64,000 nt of DNA from an uncultured Draconibacterium sp. (GCF_963676815.1 NZ_OY781365.1:3506501-3570500); one strand, 5' to 3'; shown: positions 9,229 to 18,524, numbered from the stretch's first letter. Program-made: numbers and translations. Notes: generated from the sequence alone by a model not told the origin.

Positions 9229-10380
9229 ATGAAAAAATGGTGGTTTTTAGCGGCACTGTTCTTCATGTGCCTGAGTTCGGTATGTCTGGCCGGAAAAGTT
9301 AAACAAAATGAAAAAGAAATGAAAGTAACAATAAAGTCTTTTGGAACAAGCCAAAACGGAGAGGAGGTTAATTGTTTTACTCTCACCAATAATAAGGGGA
9401 TTCAGGTGGGAATTATTGAATTTGGAGCCATTGTAAAAAGCCTGAAAACGCCCGACAAAAATGGAGTTTTGAAAGATATTGTTTTGGGTTACGATGATTT
9501 GGCAGGTTATGAAAACGACAGCTATTATTTTGGCGCTACCATTGGTCGGGTTGCCAATCGTATTGGGGGAGCTTCAGTAAAAATCGAAGGAAAAAATTAC
9601 GACCTGGCTAAAAATACCCTGCCTAATTTTGGCCCAAATCATTTGCATGGAGGTGTGAAAAGTTTCAATAAAGTAGTATGGAAAGGCGAGGCTTTTGAGT
9701 CGGAAAACGAAATTGGTGTAACGCTTTCGTATTTAAGCAAAGACGGTGAAGAAGGTTATCCCGGAAATCTACAATGTACCCTCACCTATTCGTTAAACGA
9801 TAAGAACGAACTGAAAATAGATTACAGTGCTACCACTGATAAAAAGACGGTAGTGAACTTCACACATCACAGCTATTTTAATTTGCGGGGAGACGGAAAA
9901 GGTGATGTTTTAGATCAGCATATTTCTATCAATGCCGATTATTTTACTCCGGCTGATGATGATTTGATTCCAACAGGAGAAGTGAAAAAGGTGGATGGTT
10001 TGCCTGTCGATTTTAAGAAACAGCGTTCCATTGGTTCGCGTTTTAACGAGATGCAATTGGCGAAGTTTAAGGGTTACGACTTAAACTACATCATCAATCA
10101 TAAAGAGCGTGGCGATTTGGCACTGGCTGCCACTGCCTTCGATCCACAGTCGGGAATAATTCTGGAAGTGCTTACCACACAGCCTTGCATGCATTTTTAT
10201 ACAGGAAACTTTCTGGACGGTGTGCCCGGAAAGGAAGGGAAAAGGTATGAGCAGAATGGCGCTTTTTGTTTTGAACCGCAAGGCTACCCGGATGCACCCA
10301 ATAAATTGCATTTTCAATCGGTAAATCTTGCGCCAGACGAAGAGTATTCACAAACAATCATTTACAAATTTTCAAGGTAA
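9229..10380 (+). CDS. galM: Periplasmic aldose 1-epimerase (mutarotase)
   Basis: A 383-residue protein. The ATG at 9229 is chosen because it yields a signal peptide (hydrophobic residues 4-20, ending VCLAG) and lies one base after the previous stop; an in-frame start at 9142 lies inside the upstream gene. It catalyses anomer interconversion of free aldoses such as galactose. Family landmarks are GVIVEFGA-type strands near the start, NHLHGGVKSFNKVVW near residue 140, the catalytic-His segment THHSYFNLRG near 215 and the catalytic Glu segment CFEPQGYPDAPN near 345. With a galactosidase in the same operon, galactose released in the periplasm is a likely substrate. Confidence 0.9.
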   Translation: MKKWWFLAALFFMCLSSVCLAGKVKQNEKEMKVTIKSFGTSQNGEEVNCFTLTNNKGIQVGIIEFGAIVKSLKTPDKNGVLKDIVLGYDDLAGYENDSYYFGATIGRVANRIGGASVKIEGKNYDLAKNTLPNFGPNHLHGGVKSFNKVVWKGEAFESENEIGVTLSYLSKDGEEGYPGNLQCTLTYSLNDKNELKIDYSATTDKKTVVNFTHHSYFNLRGDGKGDVLDQHISINADYFTPADDDLIPTGEVKKVDGLPVDFKKQRSIGSRFNEMQLAKFKGYDLNYIINHKERGDLALAATAFDPQSGIILEVLTTQPCMHFYTGNFLDGVPGKEGKRYEQNGAFCFEPQGYPDAPNKLHFQSVNLAPDEEYSQTIIYKFSR

Positions 10381-10385
10381 GAAAT

Positions 10386-11333
10386 ATGAAATTGAATAGT
10401 GATATCGATTTTCGGATACCGGATTTGAGTGTATTGAAAAGGGATGATTATTCCCGTTTCATTGGTGAGTCCTACGAACTGCTAAAAAAACATTCGCTTT
10501 ATTTTAGCGCTGATGAGGGACCTGAAGTACTTGAAATTGCGCATTTAATTCCGTCGGTTGCCGAAACCATTCTGGCCATTTATATTGGGATTAACGATGC
10601 TGTCTGCAACAAAGGTCTGGTAACGCCCTTTTTGCCCCGGCATGCGCATAATAATGTTTTTGTATTTGATTCGCAGATCTTTGCCGGAGGGGAAGATGTT
10701 CCAGAAGGAACGATCGATGCCAAAAATATTATTAATGGTTTTCTTGCTCCGAATGAATCTTGGTTAACCGACTGGACTTATGTGATGATTGCGAATCCTG
10801 ATCGATCCAATAAAAGTTTGTGGGATGAGAAAGGTTACATCGATATGATTCCGGCGAAATTTGAAGATTTTACGATGATGTCGGATCTCAATGAAAGTAA
10901 GGTGTGCACCTTTATCGATCCGGAAGCTTTTAATCATCCTGTAAATCAATCGCGAAAATATTTGAAGGAAGCCCGCAAACGTGGTGAAGAAATGGCTGGC
11001 GATTTTGTCATTCCGGAAGCTTTGGCCGGAGAAACAAAAAATCTGGTTCCGGTTCTTTTAAATCGAGGTGAAAAATTGTATGTGGCACGACCTGATTCTC
11101 AACCCTGCGATCATTGCTGGACAAATATTCATCCTGATAATAAAACACTCGCAGTGGTTAACGAAAATTCAGCCGTGCCTTTAAACCTGGTTATTTCAAA
11201 ACCACCTGTAGCTGATATTTATAAATCTAAATTAATTCCACCTGCCGGAAGTGCAGATTCTACCACTGATTGGTTTTTCCGGTCTTCTGACATTTTCAGG
11301 AAACCGGTTAAGCCTGGTCACATCGGTGGTTAA
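10386..11333 (+). CDS. Uncharacterised cytoplasmic protein of the sugar operon
   Basis: A 315-residue protein that I do not recognise. It has no signal peptide or membrane segment, so it should be cytoplasmic. Visible landmarks are a His-rich turn FLPRHAHNNVFVFDS near residue 82, a tryptophan-rich segment ESWLTDWTYVMIANPDRSNKSLWDE near 123-147 and a QPCDHCWTNIHPDN motif near 240 with two Cys and two His that could bind a metal. It begins 5 bp after the mutarotase gene and ends 11 bp before the transporter gene, so it is co-transcribed with sugar-catabolic genes. A role in metabolising the imported sugar or its derivative is inferred from context only. Confidence 0.5.
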   Translation: MKLNSDIDFRIPDLSVLKRDDYSRFIGESYELLKKHSLYFSADEGPEVLEIAHLIPSVAETILAIYIGINDAVCNKGLVTPFLPRHAHNNVFVFDSQIFAGGEDVPEGTIDAKNIINGFLAPNESWLTDWTYVMIANPDRSNKSLWDEKGYIDMIPAKFEDFTMMSDLNESKVCTFIDPEAFNHPVNQSRKYLKEARKRGEEMAGDFVIPEALAGETKNLVPVLLNRGEKLYVARPDSQPCDHCWTNIHPDNKTLAVVNENSAVPLNLVISKPPVADIYKSKLIPPAGSADSTTDWFFRSSDIFRKPVKPGHIGG

Positions 11334-11344
11334 AATTTGAGAAT

Positions 11345-12691
11345 ATGAAGAAGAGTTTAATACAATCTGCAATAGTAGCTGCGCTCGGCGGACTTTTATT
11401 TGGTTTCGACACCGCAGTAATTTCCGGAACAACAAACTGGCTGGAGTCGGTTTTTGAACTCAGTTCGTCGCAACTGGGATTTACCGTAGCCAGCGCTTTA
11501 ATCGGTACCATTATCGGCGCCTTGTTTATTGGCAAACCAACCGATAAATATGGCCGAAAATATGTGTTGTTTATACTGGCAATACTTTACCTAATATCTG
11601 CGCTTGGTTCTGCTTTGGCCTGGGATTGGCACAGCTTTCTTTTCTTTCGATTAATTGGAGGATTGGGCGTTGGGGGCGCTTCGGTTGTGTCGCCCATGTA
11701 TATTGCCGAGATTTCGCCGGCGCCTTATCGCGGAAGACTGGTTGCTGTAGCACAGTTAAACATTGTTTTGGGTATGTTGGTGGCTTACCTGTCGAATTTT
11801 GTGATTGTAAGCCTGCAACTCGGCGAAGTGGAATGGCGTTGGATGTTTGGCGTTGAAGCTGTTCCGGCTGCACTATTTTTCTTTTTGCTTTTTTCTACAC
11901 CACGAAGCCCAAGATGGCTTGTTTCGAAAGGGATGGAAGAGGAAGCTCAAAAAGTTCTGGAAAAATGTGGAACCGATTTGGGCAACGTACAACAGGAAAT
12001 TCAGGAGATTAAAAACTCTCTGAACCTGGAACATCATTCCGTTAAAGAGCCCTTTTTTACAAAAAAATATCAAATCCCTATTTTCCTGGCAATCATGCTT
12101 GCTTTGTTCAATCAGTTGTCAGGAATAAATGCCGTACTTTATTACGCACCTACTATTTTTTCAATGGCCGGTTTTGAAAAAAGTTCTGCTCTATTGAATA
12201 CCATGGGGGTGGGTGGAGTGTTTTTTATATTCACTATTATTGCCATGGCGGTAATCGATAAATTTGGCCGGAAGAATATCATGATCATCGGTTCAATCGG
12301 TTACATCATCAGCCTGTCGATGACTGCCGGTGCATTTTTGAAATATGGAGACCAGTTTACCGATTCCGGAAGTATGATGGTTTTAGCTGGTTTATTTCTG
12401 TTTATTGCCTCGCATGCTTTTGGGCAAGGCTCAGTCATCTGGGTGTATTTAAGCGAGATTTTTCCAAACAGGGTGCGTGCCCGTGGTCAGGCACTGGGAA
12501 CTACAACGCATTGGGCTGCTGCTGCTTTTATTTCATGGACATTCCCTTTAATTGCAGAAGTATCCGGCGGTTATGCTTTCGCCTTTTATGCTTTTTGTAT
12601 GGTAGGACAACTGGTTTGGGTGATTTTTGCCATGAAGGAAACAAAAGGAATTTCTCTGGAACAAATACAGAAGAAACTGGGAATAGAATAA
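11345..12691 (+). CDS. MFS sugar porter family transporter
   Basis: A 448-residue inner-membrane transporter with about twelve hydrophobic helices. The sugar porter signatures are all present: GGLLFGFDTAVISG in helix 1, DKYGRKYVL in the helix 2-3 loop, SPRWLVSKG before the central loop, QLSGINAVLYYAPTIF in helix 7, DKFGRKN in the helix 8-9 loop and KETKGISLEQI at the C-terminus. Relatives such as XylE import monosaccharides with protons. It follows the unknown gene by 11 bp and precedes the alpha-galactosidase by 29 bp. It probably brings galactose, rhamnose or another released monosaccharide into the cytoplasm; the specific sugar is not determined by sequence. Confidence 0.9.
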   Translation: MKKSLIQSAIVAALGGLLFGFDTAVISGTTNWLESVFELSSSQLGFTVASALIGTIIGALFIGKPTDKYGRKYVLFILAILYLISALGSALAWDWHSFLFFRLIGGLGVGGASVVSPMYIAEISPAPYRGRLVAVAQLNIVLGMLVAYLSNFVIVSLQLGEVEWRWMFGVEAVPAALFFFLLFSTPRSPRWLVSKGMEEEAQKVLEKCGTDLGNVQQEIQEIKNSLNLEHHSVKEPFFTKKYQIPIFLAIMLALFNQLSGINAVLYYAPTIFSMAGFEKSSALLNTMGVGGVFFIFTIIAMAVIDKFGRKNIMIIGSIGYIISLSMTAGAFLKYGDQFTDSGSMMVLAGLFLFIASHAFGQGSVIWVYLSEIFPNRVRARGQALGTTTHWAAAAFISWTFPLIAEVSGGYAFAFYAFCMVGQLVWVIFAMKETKGISLEQIQKKLGIE

Positions 12692-12720
12692 TTGGAATAC
12701 GAACAAAAAAATCTAATACA

Positions 12721-13920
12721 ATGAAAAAATTGATCATAGTTTTGATAATCATTGTGCTGGGAGGAAATCTTCTGGCCCAGAAATATGAAAACCTGGCTCA
12801 AACTCCGCCAATGGGCTGGAGCAGCTGGAACAAATTTGGCAGAGAAATTAATGAGGATATCATCCGGAGAATGGCTGATGCAATGGTTGAAACCGGTTTG
12901 AAGGACGCCGGTTACGAGTATATCAACCTCGACGACACCTGGCAGATTGACAGAGATGACGAAGGAAATATATTGGTTGACTCCACCCGGTTTCCTTCAG
13001 GTATAAAAGCTTTGGCTGATTATGTACATTCAGAAGGATTAAAATTTGGAATATATTCCTGTGCAGGAGTAAAAACATGTTGTGGTCATCCTGGAAGCCG
13101 GGGATATGAATTTCAGGACGCCCGCACCTATGCTTCATGGGGGGTCGACTATCTGAAATACGATTTTTGTTACGCAGACATGGATGGTCAAAACACCACT
13201 GCATCGTATAAGTTAATGAGAGATGCACTGTATAAAGCCGGTCGGCCGATTGTTTTCAGTATTTGTGAATGGGGGACTACGCAACCCTGGCTATGGGCCA
13301 AGGATATCGGACATCTTTATCGCACTACTATCGATATTACTGATTGTTCGAAATGTTTAATGGTTACCGGTGCACGGGGCTGGCTGAATATTTTGGAGGA
13401 GTCGGCGCCGATTTGGAAATACAACGGCCCTGGCCATTGGAATGATCCGGATATGCTGGAGGTTGGAAATGGAGGATTAACACCAACTGAAAATAAATCG
13501 CATTTTGCAATGTGGTGCATGCTTTCGGCACCACTAATGCTGGGAAACGATCTGGAAAATATGACTCCCGATGTGTTGGAAATCCTAAAAAATAAAGAAC
13601 TAATTGCCATCGATCAGGATCCTCTGGGGCAGTCGGCATACCGATACATTCAGGATGAAGAAATTGAAGTCTGGATTAAACAGCTGGAAAACGACCAGTG
13701 GGCAATGGCTGTTTTGAATACCAGCGAAACGGAACAGGATTTTCACCTGGAATGGAATCTGATGTACATGACACGCGTTTTTCAAAAAGAATTTAATGCA
13801 GCAGACAGTTACAAATTATATGACATTTGGAATAACAAAGATATGGGAACGACAGCAAAACCCTTGGAGGGAAAACTCGAAGGTCGCGATGTCCTTTTAT
13901 TGCGGTTAACAGGGGAGTAA
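12721..13920 (+). CDS. GH27 alpha-galactosidase
   Basis: A 399-residue secreted enzyme. The ATG at 12721 gives a clean signal peptide (hydrophobic residues 4-16, ending LLAQ); an upstream in-frame start at 12511 would lie inside the transporter gene. The GH27 fold begins with TPPMGWSSWNKFG, then YINLDDTWQ, GIYSCAG and the nucleophile segment YLKYDFCYAD (Asp near residue 148). The acid/base segment is WNDPDMLEVGNGG near residue 242, and SHFAMWCMLSAPLMLGNDL follows. A beta-sandwich domain closes the protein. It removes terminal alpha-galactose from oligosaccharides. It is the last gene of the operon, followed after 22 bp by an intrinsic terminator. Confidence 0.93.
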   Translation: MKKLIIVLIIIVLGGNLLAQKYENLAQTPPMGWSSWNKFGREINEDIIRRMADAMVETGLKDAGYEYINLDDTWQIDRDDEGNILVDSTRFPSGIKALADYVHSEGLKFGIYSCAGVKTCCGHPGSRGYEFQDARTYASWGVDYLKYDFCYADMDGQNTTASYKLMRDALYKAGRPIVFSICEWGTTQPWLWAKDIGHLYRTTIDITDCSKCLMVTGARGWLNILEESAPIWKYNGPGHWNDPDMLEVGNGGLTPTENKSHFAMWCMLSAPLMLGNDLENMTPDVLEILKNKELIAIDQDPLGQSAYRYIQDEEIEVWIKQLENDQWAMAVLNTSETEQDFHLEWNLMYMTRVFQKEFNAADSYKLYDIWNNKDMGTTAKPLEGKLEGRDVLLLRLTGE

Positions 13921-13942
13921 GTAGTTTGATTTGAGTAGTTAG

Positions 13943-13972
13943 AGTCCGTAGCATTTGTCACGGACTTTTTTT
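13943..13972 (+). terminator. Intrinsic terminator of the 3557-13920 operon
   Basis: A 7-bp perfect stem (AGTCCGT / ACGGACT) with a 10-base loop is followed by a run of seven T. It sits 22 bp after the alpha-galactosidase stop and before the oppositely oriented regulator gene. Confidence 0.85.
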
Positions 13973-13981
13973 CTGCCGTTT

Positions 13982-14737
13982 TTAATGCGCTAATTGTGGT
14001 TTAGCAGTGATTGAGAATTTATATTTATCTCCGCGATAAAAGGATTTCTCAATTTCAACAACTTTGCTTCCTTCCGATATAACAACTCCATCTAAAATGA
14101 ATGTAGCCATTGGTATTTCAGTTTCAAAGTAGTTTGAACTATCATTCGGATTAAGTACTGTAGTGCTTAAACTTCTTTCAACATTAGTAATATTTAGGTT
14201 GTAATGATCTTCAAAGATTTTAATAAAAGCAGTATCAAGGTCGTGCATATTTATTTTAGGACAAAGCTCCAATGAAATATACCTTGTTTCATCTTTTAAA
14301 AGCAAATCATTGCCATACCTTAAACGATGGATTTTAAGTACCGGGCCTTTAATGATAAAGTGTTTGTTATTAATGTTTGATGAGATACCATCCTCAAGAA
14401 CAGTTTTTTCTAATATGGTGTTTTTCGGATGTAGTCCTTCCTTAACTAGGTTGTCGCTAAAACTTTCTTTTATGGCATGAAAAGAACCCAGCATTCGTGT
14501 AAACTGTTTGTCTTCTGACCGATTGAGTACAAACGTCCCTTTGCCTTTTATTCGGGAAGCCCATCCTTTTAATTCAATTTCAAGCAGGCTTTTTCGGGCA
14601 GTGGTATTACTAATCTCATAGGTTTTAATTAGCTCATTTTCAGAAGGTATTTTGTCACCTGGCGCTAATTCTCCTGTTTCTATTTTTTGAATAATCTCCT
14701 GACTGATTAAGATATATTTAGGAGTAGATTTTTTCAT
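13982..14737 (-). CDS. GntR-family (HutC/UTRA) transcriptional regulator
   Basis: A 251-residue regulator. The N-terminal winged helix is typical of GntR proteins: PKYILISQEIIQKIETGELA, then PGDKIPSENELIKTYEISN and the recognition helix TTARKSLLEIELKGWASR, ending in GKGTFV at about residue 69. The remaining about 180 residues form a UTRA-type effector domain of the HutC subfamily, which binds small ligands such as sugar phosphates or sugar acids. It lies between two carbohydrate gene blocks and is divergent from the MFS transporter gene at 14892. A shared palindrome at 3474, 14870 and 21288, each just after a -7 box, is its probable operator, implying repression relieved by a glycan-derived inducer. 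The effector is unknown. Confidence 0.88.
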   Translation of the reverse strand: MKKSTPKYILISQEIIQKIETGELAPGDKIPSENELIKTYEISNTTARKSLLEIELKGWASRIKGKGTFVLNRSEDKQFTRMLGSFHAIKESFSDNLVKEGLHPKNTILEKTVLEDGISSNINNKHFIIKGPVLKIHRLRYGNDLLLKDETRYISLELCPKINMHDLDTAFIKIFEDHYNLNITNVERSLSTTVLNPNDSSNYFETEIPMATFILDGVVISEGSKVVEIEKSFYRGDKYKFSITAKPQLAH

Positions 14738-14831
14738 TTGCTAATATTTTTAAATTGATGTTATCCTATTTCATTATGATGTTCCTAAAAACAGCTAATT
14801 CTAAATTTTAGGACTACAAAATAGTAATTTT

Positions 14832-14862
14832 TTTGGTAATAAGAAAGACATTAGTATCTTTG
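14832..14862 (+). promoter_or_regulatory. Promoter of the hexuronate-type transporter operon
   Basis: TTTG (14832-14835) and TATCTTTG (14855-14862) are separated by 19 bp, a full match to the Bacteroidota promoter consensus. Transcription should start near 14868, inside the adjacent putative operator and about 24 bp before the start codon. Confidence 0.75.
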
Positions 14863-14869
14863 GTGTTAA

Positions 14870-14885
14870 ACTTAGTGCGTTAACT
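14870..14885. promoter_or_regulatory. Putative GntR operator, copy 2
   Basis: ACTTAGTGCGTTAACT: the left half ACTTAGTG matches the perfect palindrome at 21288-21303 and the 12-bp core TTAGTGCGTTAA is identical to the site at 3476-3487. It overlaps the predicted transcription start, beginning 7 bp after the -7 box and ending 6 bp before the ATG, and lies between the regulator gene and its divergent neighbour. Confidence 0.6.
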
Positions 14886-14891
14886 AGAATT

Positions 14892-16163
14892 ATGAAAAAA
14901 TTATCAGTTTGGCTCCCCTGGGGTATTGTAGCAATGGCATTTGTTGCAACAGCTTTAAGCTTTCTCGACAGACAGGTTTTATCTGTATCAATTATTAGCA
15001 TAAAAGAAGATTTTCACATTTCTGATATTCAATACGGTTTTATTAATACAGGATTTCTGATTAGTTATGCAATTATGTTTTCTGTTGGTGGAATTTTTAT
15101 CGATCGCTTTGGGAGTCGTTTGGGACTATCTCTTTCAGTCGGAATTTGGTCGTTAGCTACCCTATTACATAGTATTGCAAACAGTGCAATGCACTTTGGT
15201 TTGTTCCGGTTCTTTTTAGGCTTGGGCGAGGGGGGGGCTTTCCCAGGAGCCATAAAAGCTGTTGTAGAATGGATTCCGAAAGAAAAACAAGCCCTTGCCA
15301 ATGGTATTGCAATTGGCGGATCGGCCCTGGGGGCGGTAGTTGCTCCTCCGCTTTGTGTGTATATGATAGCGGTAACCGGATGGCGAGGTGTTTTTGTGTT
15401 TACAAGTATTATCGGTTTTTTATGGGTTCTAATCTGGCTGCTGATTACGAAAAACAATAAAAGGCACCTAAAAGTAGAACAAGATAAACCAAAATCAGAA
15501 GTTAGGCTGTTTGAATTTCTAAAGGGACTTTTAAAAATAAAACAGGTATGGATTTTTATTTTAATGCGCTTTTTGCTTGATCCGATTTTTTATTTCTATA
15601 TGTTTTGGATCCCGAAATATCTGAACGAAGAGCGTGGAGCAAGCCTGGAGCAAATTGGTAGTTTATTTTGGATGCCATTCCTGGCGTTAGGTATCTCGAA
15701 TATGCTAGGAGGCTTTATTTCTGACAGAATATTAAAAAGAACAAAAAATCTGAACCTGGCACGAAAAAGTGTAATGGGTGTTGCTGCGTTATTAACGATG
15801 CCGGCATTATTCGTAAAATATGTGCCAACTTCAGAAATGGTTATTGCTATTATGATAATCGTTCTGTTTGCTCATGGCTTGTGGATAACCAACTATATAA
15901 CATCCATAAGCGACATATTTGGTAAAACTGCAACTTCTACAATTGTTGGATTTTCTGGATCGGCAGGAGCTATCTCTTCTTTGGTATTGAATCCGGTAAT
16001 TGGTCTTATTGTCACGAAGTTTTCGTATAATCCAATGTGGCTATATTCCGGAGTGATGTATTCTGTTGCATTTCTAGCATTTATAATATTTATTCCTAAA
16101 ATAAAATCTCTTGTGAAGTATAGTGAAGACTCGTTGCAGAAAAAAGAACCTTTGTTGTCTTGA
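14892..16163 (+). CDS. MFS transporter, hexuronate/ACS-type
   Basis: A 423-residue inner-membrane carrier with about twelve helices. The start WGIVAMAFVATALSFLDRQVLSV and the motifs DRFGSRLGL, LGLGEGGAFPGAIKAVVEWI and GWRGVFVF are those of the anion:cation symporter group that includes ExuT-like hexuronate transporters. The two Gly-rich helices and the Arg of helix 1 (LDRQ) are shared with that group. Its direct neighbour is a GH88 unsaturated uronyl hydrolase, supporting transport of an unsaturated-uronic-acid product or other sugar acid. Expression is probably controlled by the adjacent GntR regulator through the 14870 site. Confidence 0.82.
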   Translation: MKKLSVWLPWGIVAMAFVATALSFLDRQVLSVSIISIKEDFHISDIQYGFINTGFLISYAIMFSVGGIFIDRFGSRLGLSLSVGIWSLATLLHSIANSAMHFGLFRFFLGLGEGGAFPGAIKAVVEWIPKEKQALANGIAIGGSALGAVVAPPLCVYMIAVTGWRGVFVFTSIIGFLWVLIWLLITKNNKRHLKVEQDKPKSEVRLFEFLKGLLKIKQVWIFILMRFLLDPIFYFYMFWIPKYLNEERGASLEQIGSLFWMPFLALGISNMLGGFISDRILKRTKNLNLARKSVMGVAALLTMPALFVKYVPTSEMVIAIMIIVLFAHGLWITNYITSISDIFGKTATSTIVGFSGSAGAISSLVLNPVIGLIVTKFSYNPMWLYSGVMYSVAFLAFIIFIPKIKSLVKYSEDSLQKKEPLLS

Positions 16164-16219
16164 ACAAGGTGCGAAAGTTTGATTATAAACCTAACGAATA
16201 ACTTATTAAATTATATCCT

Positions 16220-17416
16220 ATGACCAGAATAAACCTATTTTTTATAGCAGTACTATATCTTTTTTTTAGTTCCTGTACTAATAATGAAGAACCTTTGGAG
16301 GAGGTTGTTAGTCGATGTATGCAAGTGTCTAAAGAACATGCTTTGTCTATGGCTGCTGAATTAAAAGATAGTAAGGGAAAGCTTCCCAAAACCATTGATG
16401 AAAAAAGAGGAGAACTGATTACTTCTGAGTCGTGGTGGTGGTGTAGTGGTTTTTTCCCGGGAACATTGTGGTATTTAAATGAATATTATTCGGAAGATAA
16501 AATTAAAGAATATGCTGAAATGTATACTGCGCGGATCGAGCAGGAGAAATACACAACTTCAAATCACGATGTTGGATTTATGTTGTATTGTAGTTTTGGC
16601 AATGGGTTGAGATTGGAAGGTACTCCATCGTATGAAGATGTTTTGCTTACTGGGAGTCGTTCATTAATAACAAGGTACAATCCCAAAGTCGGTTTAATCC
16701 GCTCATGGGATTTCAATAAAGATGTTTGGCAATACCCGGTGATTATCGATAATATGATGAATCTTGAAATGCTTATGTGGGCCTTTAAAACTACTCAGGA
16801 TTCAACTTTCTATAATATTGCAGTATCGCATACAAACAAAACCATGGAAAATCATTATCGTGACGATTACAGCTGTTATCATGTGGTTTCATATGATACG
16901 ATTACAGGTGATCCGGAAAAGAAACAAACTCATCAGGGCGCATTCGACCAATCTGTATGGGCCCGGGGACAAGCCTGGGGGCTGTACGGATTTACAATGA
17001 TGTACCGCGAAACCGGCCTTCAAAAATATCTTGAGCAGGCCAGGAATATTGCTGAGTTTATGATTAGCCATCCGAATATGCCTGAAGATATGATTCCGTA
17101 TTGGGATTATTTGGCACCGGAAATACCTAATGAAGAAAGGGATGCGTCAGCAGCGGCTGTTATGGCTTCTGCTTTAATCGAATTGAGTGATTATGTGCAG
17201 GAAGATTTAAAAGAGGAATTTCTTGGGGTGGCAGAAAAACAAATAAGAACTCTGGCTTCTGCTGAATACCTGGCTGAGCCCGGAACTAACGGGAATTTTA
17301 TTTTAAAACATAGTGTGGGATCTAAACCTCATAACTCAGAGATGGATGTTCCCTTGACTTATGCCGATTATTATTTTCTGGAAGCTTTAATTCGCTTAAA
17401 CCGAAGGTTGAACTAA
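16220..17416 (+). CDS. GH88 unsaturated glucuronyl/galacturonyl hydrolase
   Basis: A 398-residue lipoprotein (signal ending FFSSC, Cys near residue 17). GH88 enzymes hydrate the 4,5-double bond of unsaturated uronic acids left by polysaccharide lyases, so releasing them from oligosaccharides. Two family Asp segments are visible: TSNHDVGFMLYC near residue 115 and VIIDNMMNLEMLMWAF near 175. Other landmarks are WWWCSGFFPGTLWYLNE near 73, QSVWARGQAWGLYGF near 245 and PYWDYLAP near 293. It begins 56 bp after the MFS gene and is probably co-transcribed. Its presence implies that a lyase acts upstream, yet no lyase is encoded in the window. The uronic acid specificity is unresolved. Confidence 0.88.
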   Translation: MTRINLFFIAVLYLFFSSCTNNEEPLEEVVSRCMQVSKEHALSMAAELKDSKGKLPKTIDEKRGELITSESWWWCSGFFPGTLWYLNEYYSEDKIKEYAEMYTARIEQEKYTTSNHDVGFMLYCSFGNGLRLEGTPSYEDVLLTGSRSLITRYNPKVGLIRSWDFNKDVWQYPVIIDNMMNLEMLMWAFKTTQDSTFYNIAVSHTNKTMENHYRDDYSCYHVVSYDTITGDPEKKQTHQGAFDQSVWARGQAWGLYGFTMMYRETGLQKYLEQARNIAEFMISHPNMPEDMIPYWDYLAPEIPNEERDASAAAVMASALIELSDYVQEDLKEEFLGVAEKQIRTLASAEYLAEPGTNGNFILKHSVGSKPHNSEMDVPLTYADYYFLEALIRLNRRLN

Positions 17417-17584
17417 GCATAGCAAATTCTTTGAATGGAGAGATTCATTAACTCTTTTGTATTTCTATAAATTACAAAATATTCCTGTAGCTTCAGTTTG
17501 GTTGTTTTGCGATTACAGAAAAGTTGCTCGCGATATTTGTGAATTTTAAATACGTACTTAATTATTAAATAAATTCGAATAAAG

Positions 17585-18220
17585 ATGAATAGATTAAAAT
17601 TTATAGTAGTTATTACTTTGCTGGCAGTGGTTGCTGGTGCCTGCAAACAGCAGGTTAAAGTTGCTTGTGTTGGAGATAGTATAACCGAAGGTGTAGGCAC
17701 TGAGAAATGGAACAAATCCTCGTATCCGGTAGTTTTAAACGAGTTGCTGGGAGAAGAGTATATGGTGATGAATTGTGGCAGGAGTGCAGCAACCATGCTT
17801 AAAAAAAGTGATTTAACTTACTGGATGTGCAATGAACTGGATAATGTTTTTGCTTTTCAGCCTGATATAATTACCATAAAATTGGGAACTAACGACTCGA
17901 AAGATTACAACTGGGATGCCGCCAATTACGAAAAAGATTATCAAGCTTTAATAGATACTTTTAAAACGATACCTACCAACCCTGAAATTTATGTTTGTTT
18001 ACCTGCTCCAGCCTTTCAAAGGCGCTGGAGTATTAACGACACGACTATAAGGGAGCAGGTTATTCCGATTATTGAAAAACTGGCAGACAAAAACCAATTA
18101 ACAGTCATCGATGCATACTCAAAGTTGCAGGATCAGGAGGCAAATTTCCCGGATGGAATTCATCCAAATGAGGAAGGTGCAGGGCGTTTGGCAGAGGTCA
18201 TTGCTGAAGCAATAAAATAA
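17585..18220 (+). CDS. SGNH/GDSL hydrolase lipoprotein (putative carbohydrate esterase)
   Basis: A 211-residue lipoprotein (hydrophobic leader ending VVAGAC, Cys at 20). The SGNH blocks are clear: block I CVGDSITEGVG with the catalytic Ser, block III IIKLGTND-like segment (TIKLGTNDSK, catalytic Asn) and block V PDGIHPNEEGAGRLAEVI with the catalytic Asp-x-x-His. Enzymes of this type in carbohydrate loci often remove acetyl groups from sugars. It lies 168 bp after the GH88 gene and ends before a strong terminator at 18262, so it closes the transporter-GH88 unit. The substrate is inferred from context. Confidence 0.85.
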   Translation: MNRLKFIVVITLLAVVAGACKQQVKVACVGDSITEGVGTEKWNKSSYPVVLNELLGEEYMVMNCGRSAATMLKKSDLTYWMCNELDNVFAFQPDIITIKLGTNDSKDYNWDAANYEKDYQALIDTFKTIPTNPEIYVCLPAPAFQRRWSINDTTIREQVIPIIEKLADKNQLTVIDAYSKLQDQEANFPDGIHPNEEGAGRLAEVIAEAIK

Positions 18221-18261
18221 GTTCATTTAATTTGTACAAATAATAGTTTAGTTTAGTGATT

Positions 18262-18290
18262 GGGTTGCCTCTAATGGGCAGCCCTTTTTT
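18262..18290 (+). terminator. Intrinsic terminator after the SGNH gene
   Basis: An 8-bp stem (GGGTTGCC / GGCAGCCC, one G-U pair) with a 7-base loop region is followed by a T run. It lies 41 bp after the SGNH stop codon. Confidence 0.85.
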
Positions 18291-18479
18291 TCGCTTCAAT
18301 TTATAGGAATTAAGATGAACTAATTTAAAAAGATATTGAGGGGAAAGCCAGATTTAGTTTTTTCTTCCCATTCGAATTGAGCAAAGTATGTGTTTGGGAA
18401 AATTCAGATTAGAGATAAAATATAAAAGAAGGAGGAATCTGTACATTACTATCTTAAAAAATTTTAATCGCAAGTTCCA

Positions 18480-18524
18480 TAAAAAAAGAATCCTATGTCT
18501 CAAAATAGACATAGGATTCTTTTT
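18480..18524 (-). terminator. Long bidirectional terminator hairpin
   Basis: A perfect 14-bp inverted repeat, AGAATCCTATGTCT at 18487-18500 and its complement at 18507-18520, with a 6-base loop. T runs flank it on both strands (seven on the minus side, five on the plus side). It lies 22 bp beyond the GH2 stop, so it mainly serves the minus-strand gene. Confidence 0.88.

Noticed and set aside
12511..12720. N-terminal extension of the GH27 gene
   Set aside because: It lies inside the MFS gene in another frame, and the ATG at 12721 gives a proper signal peptide.
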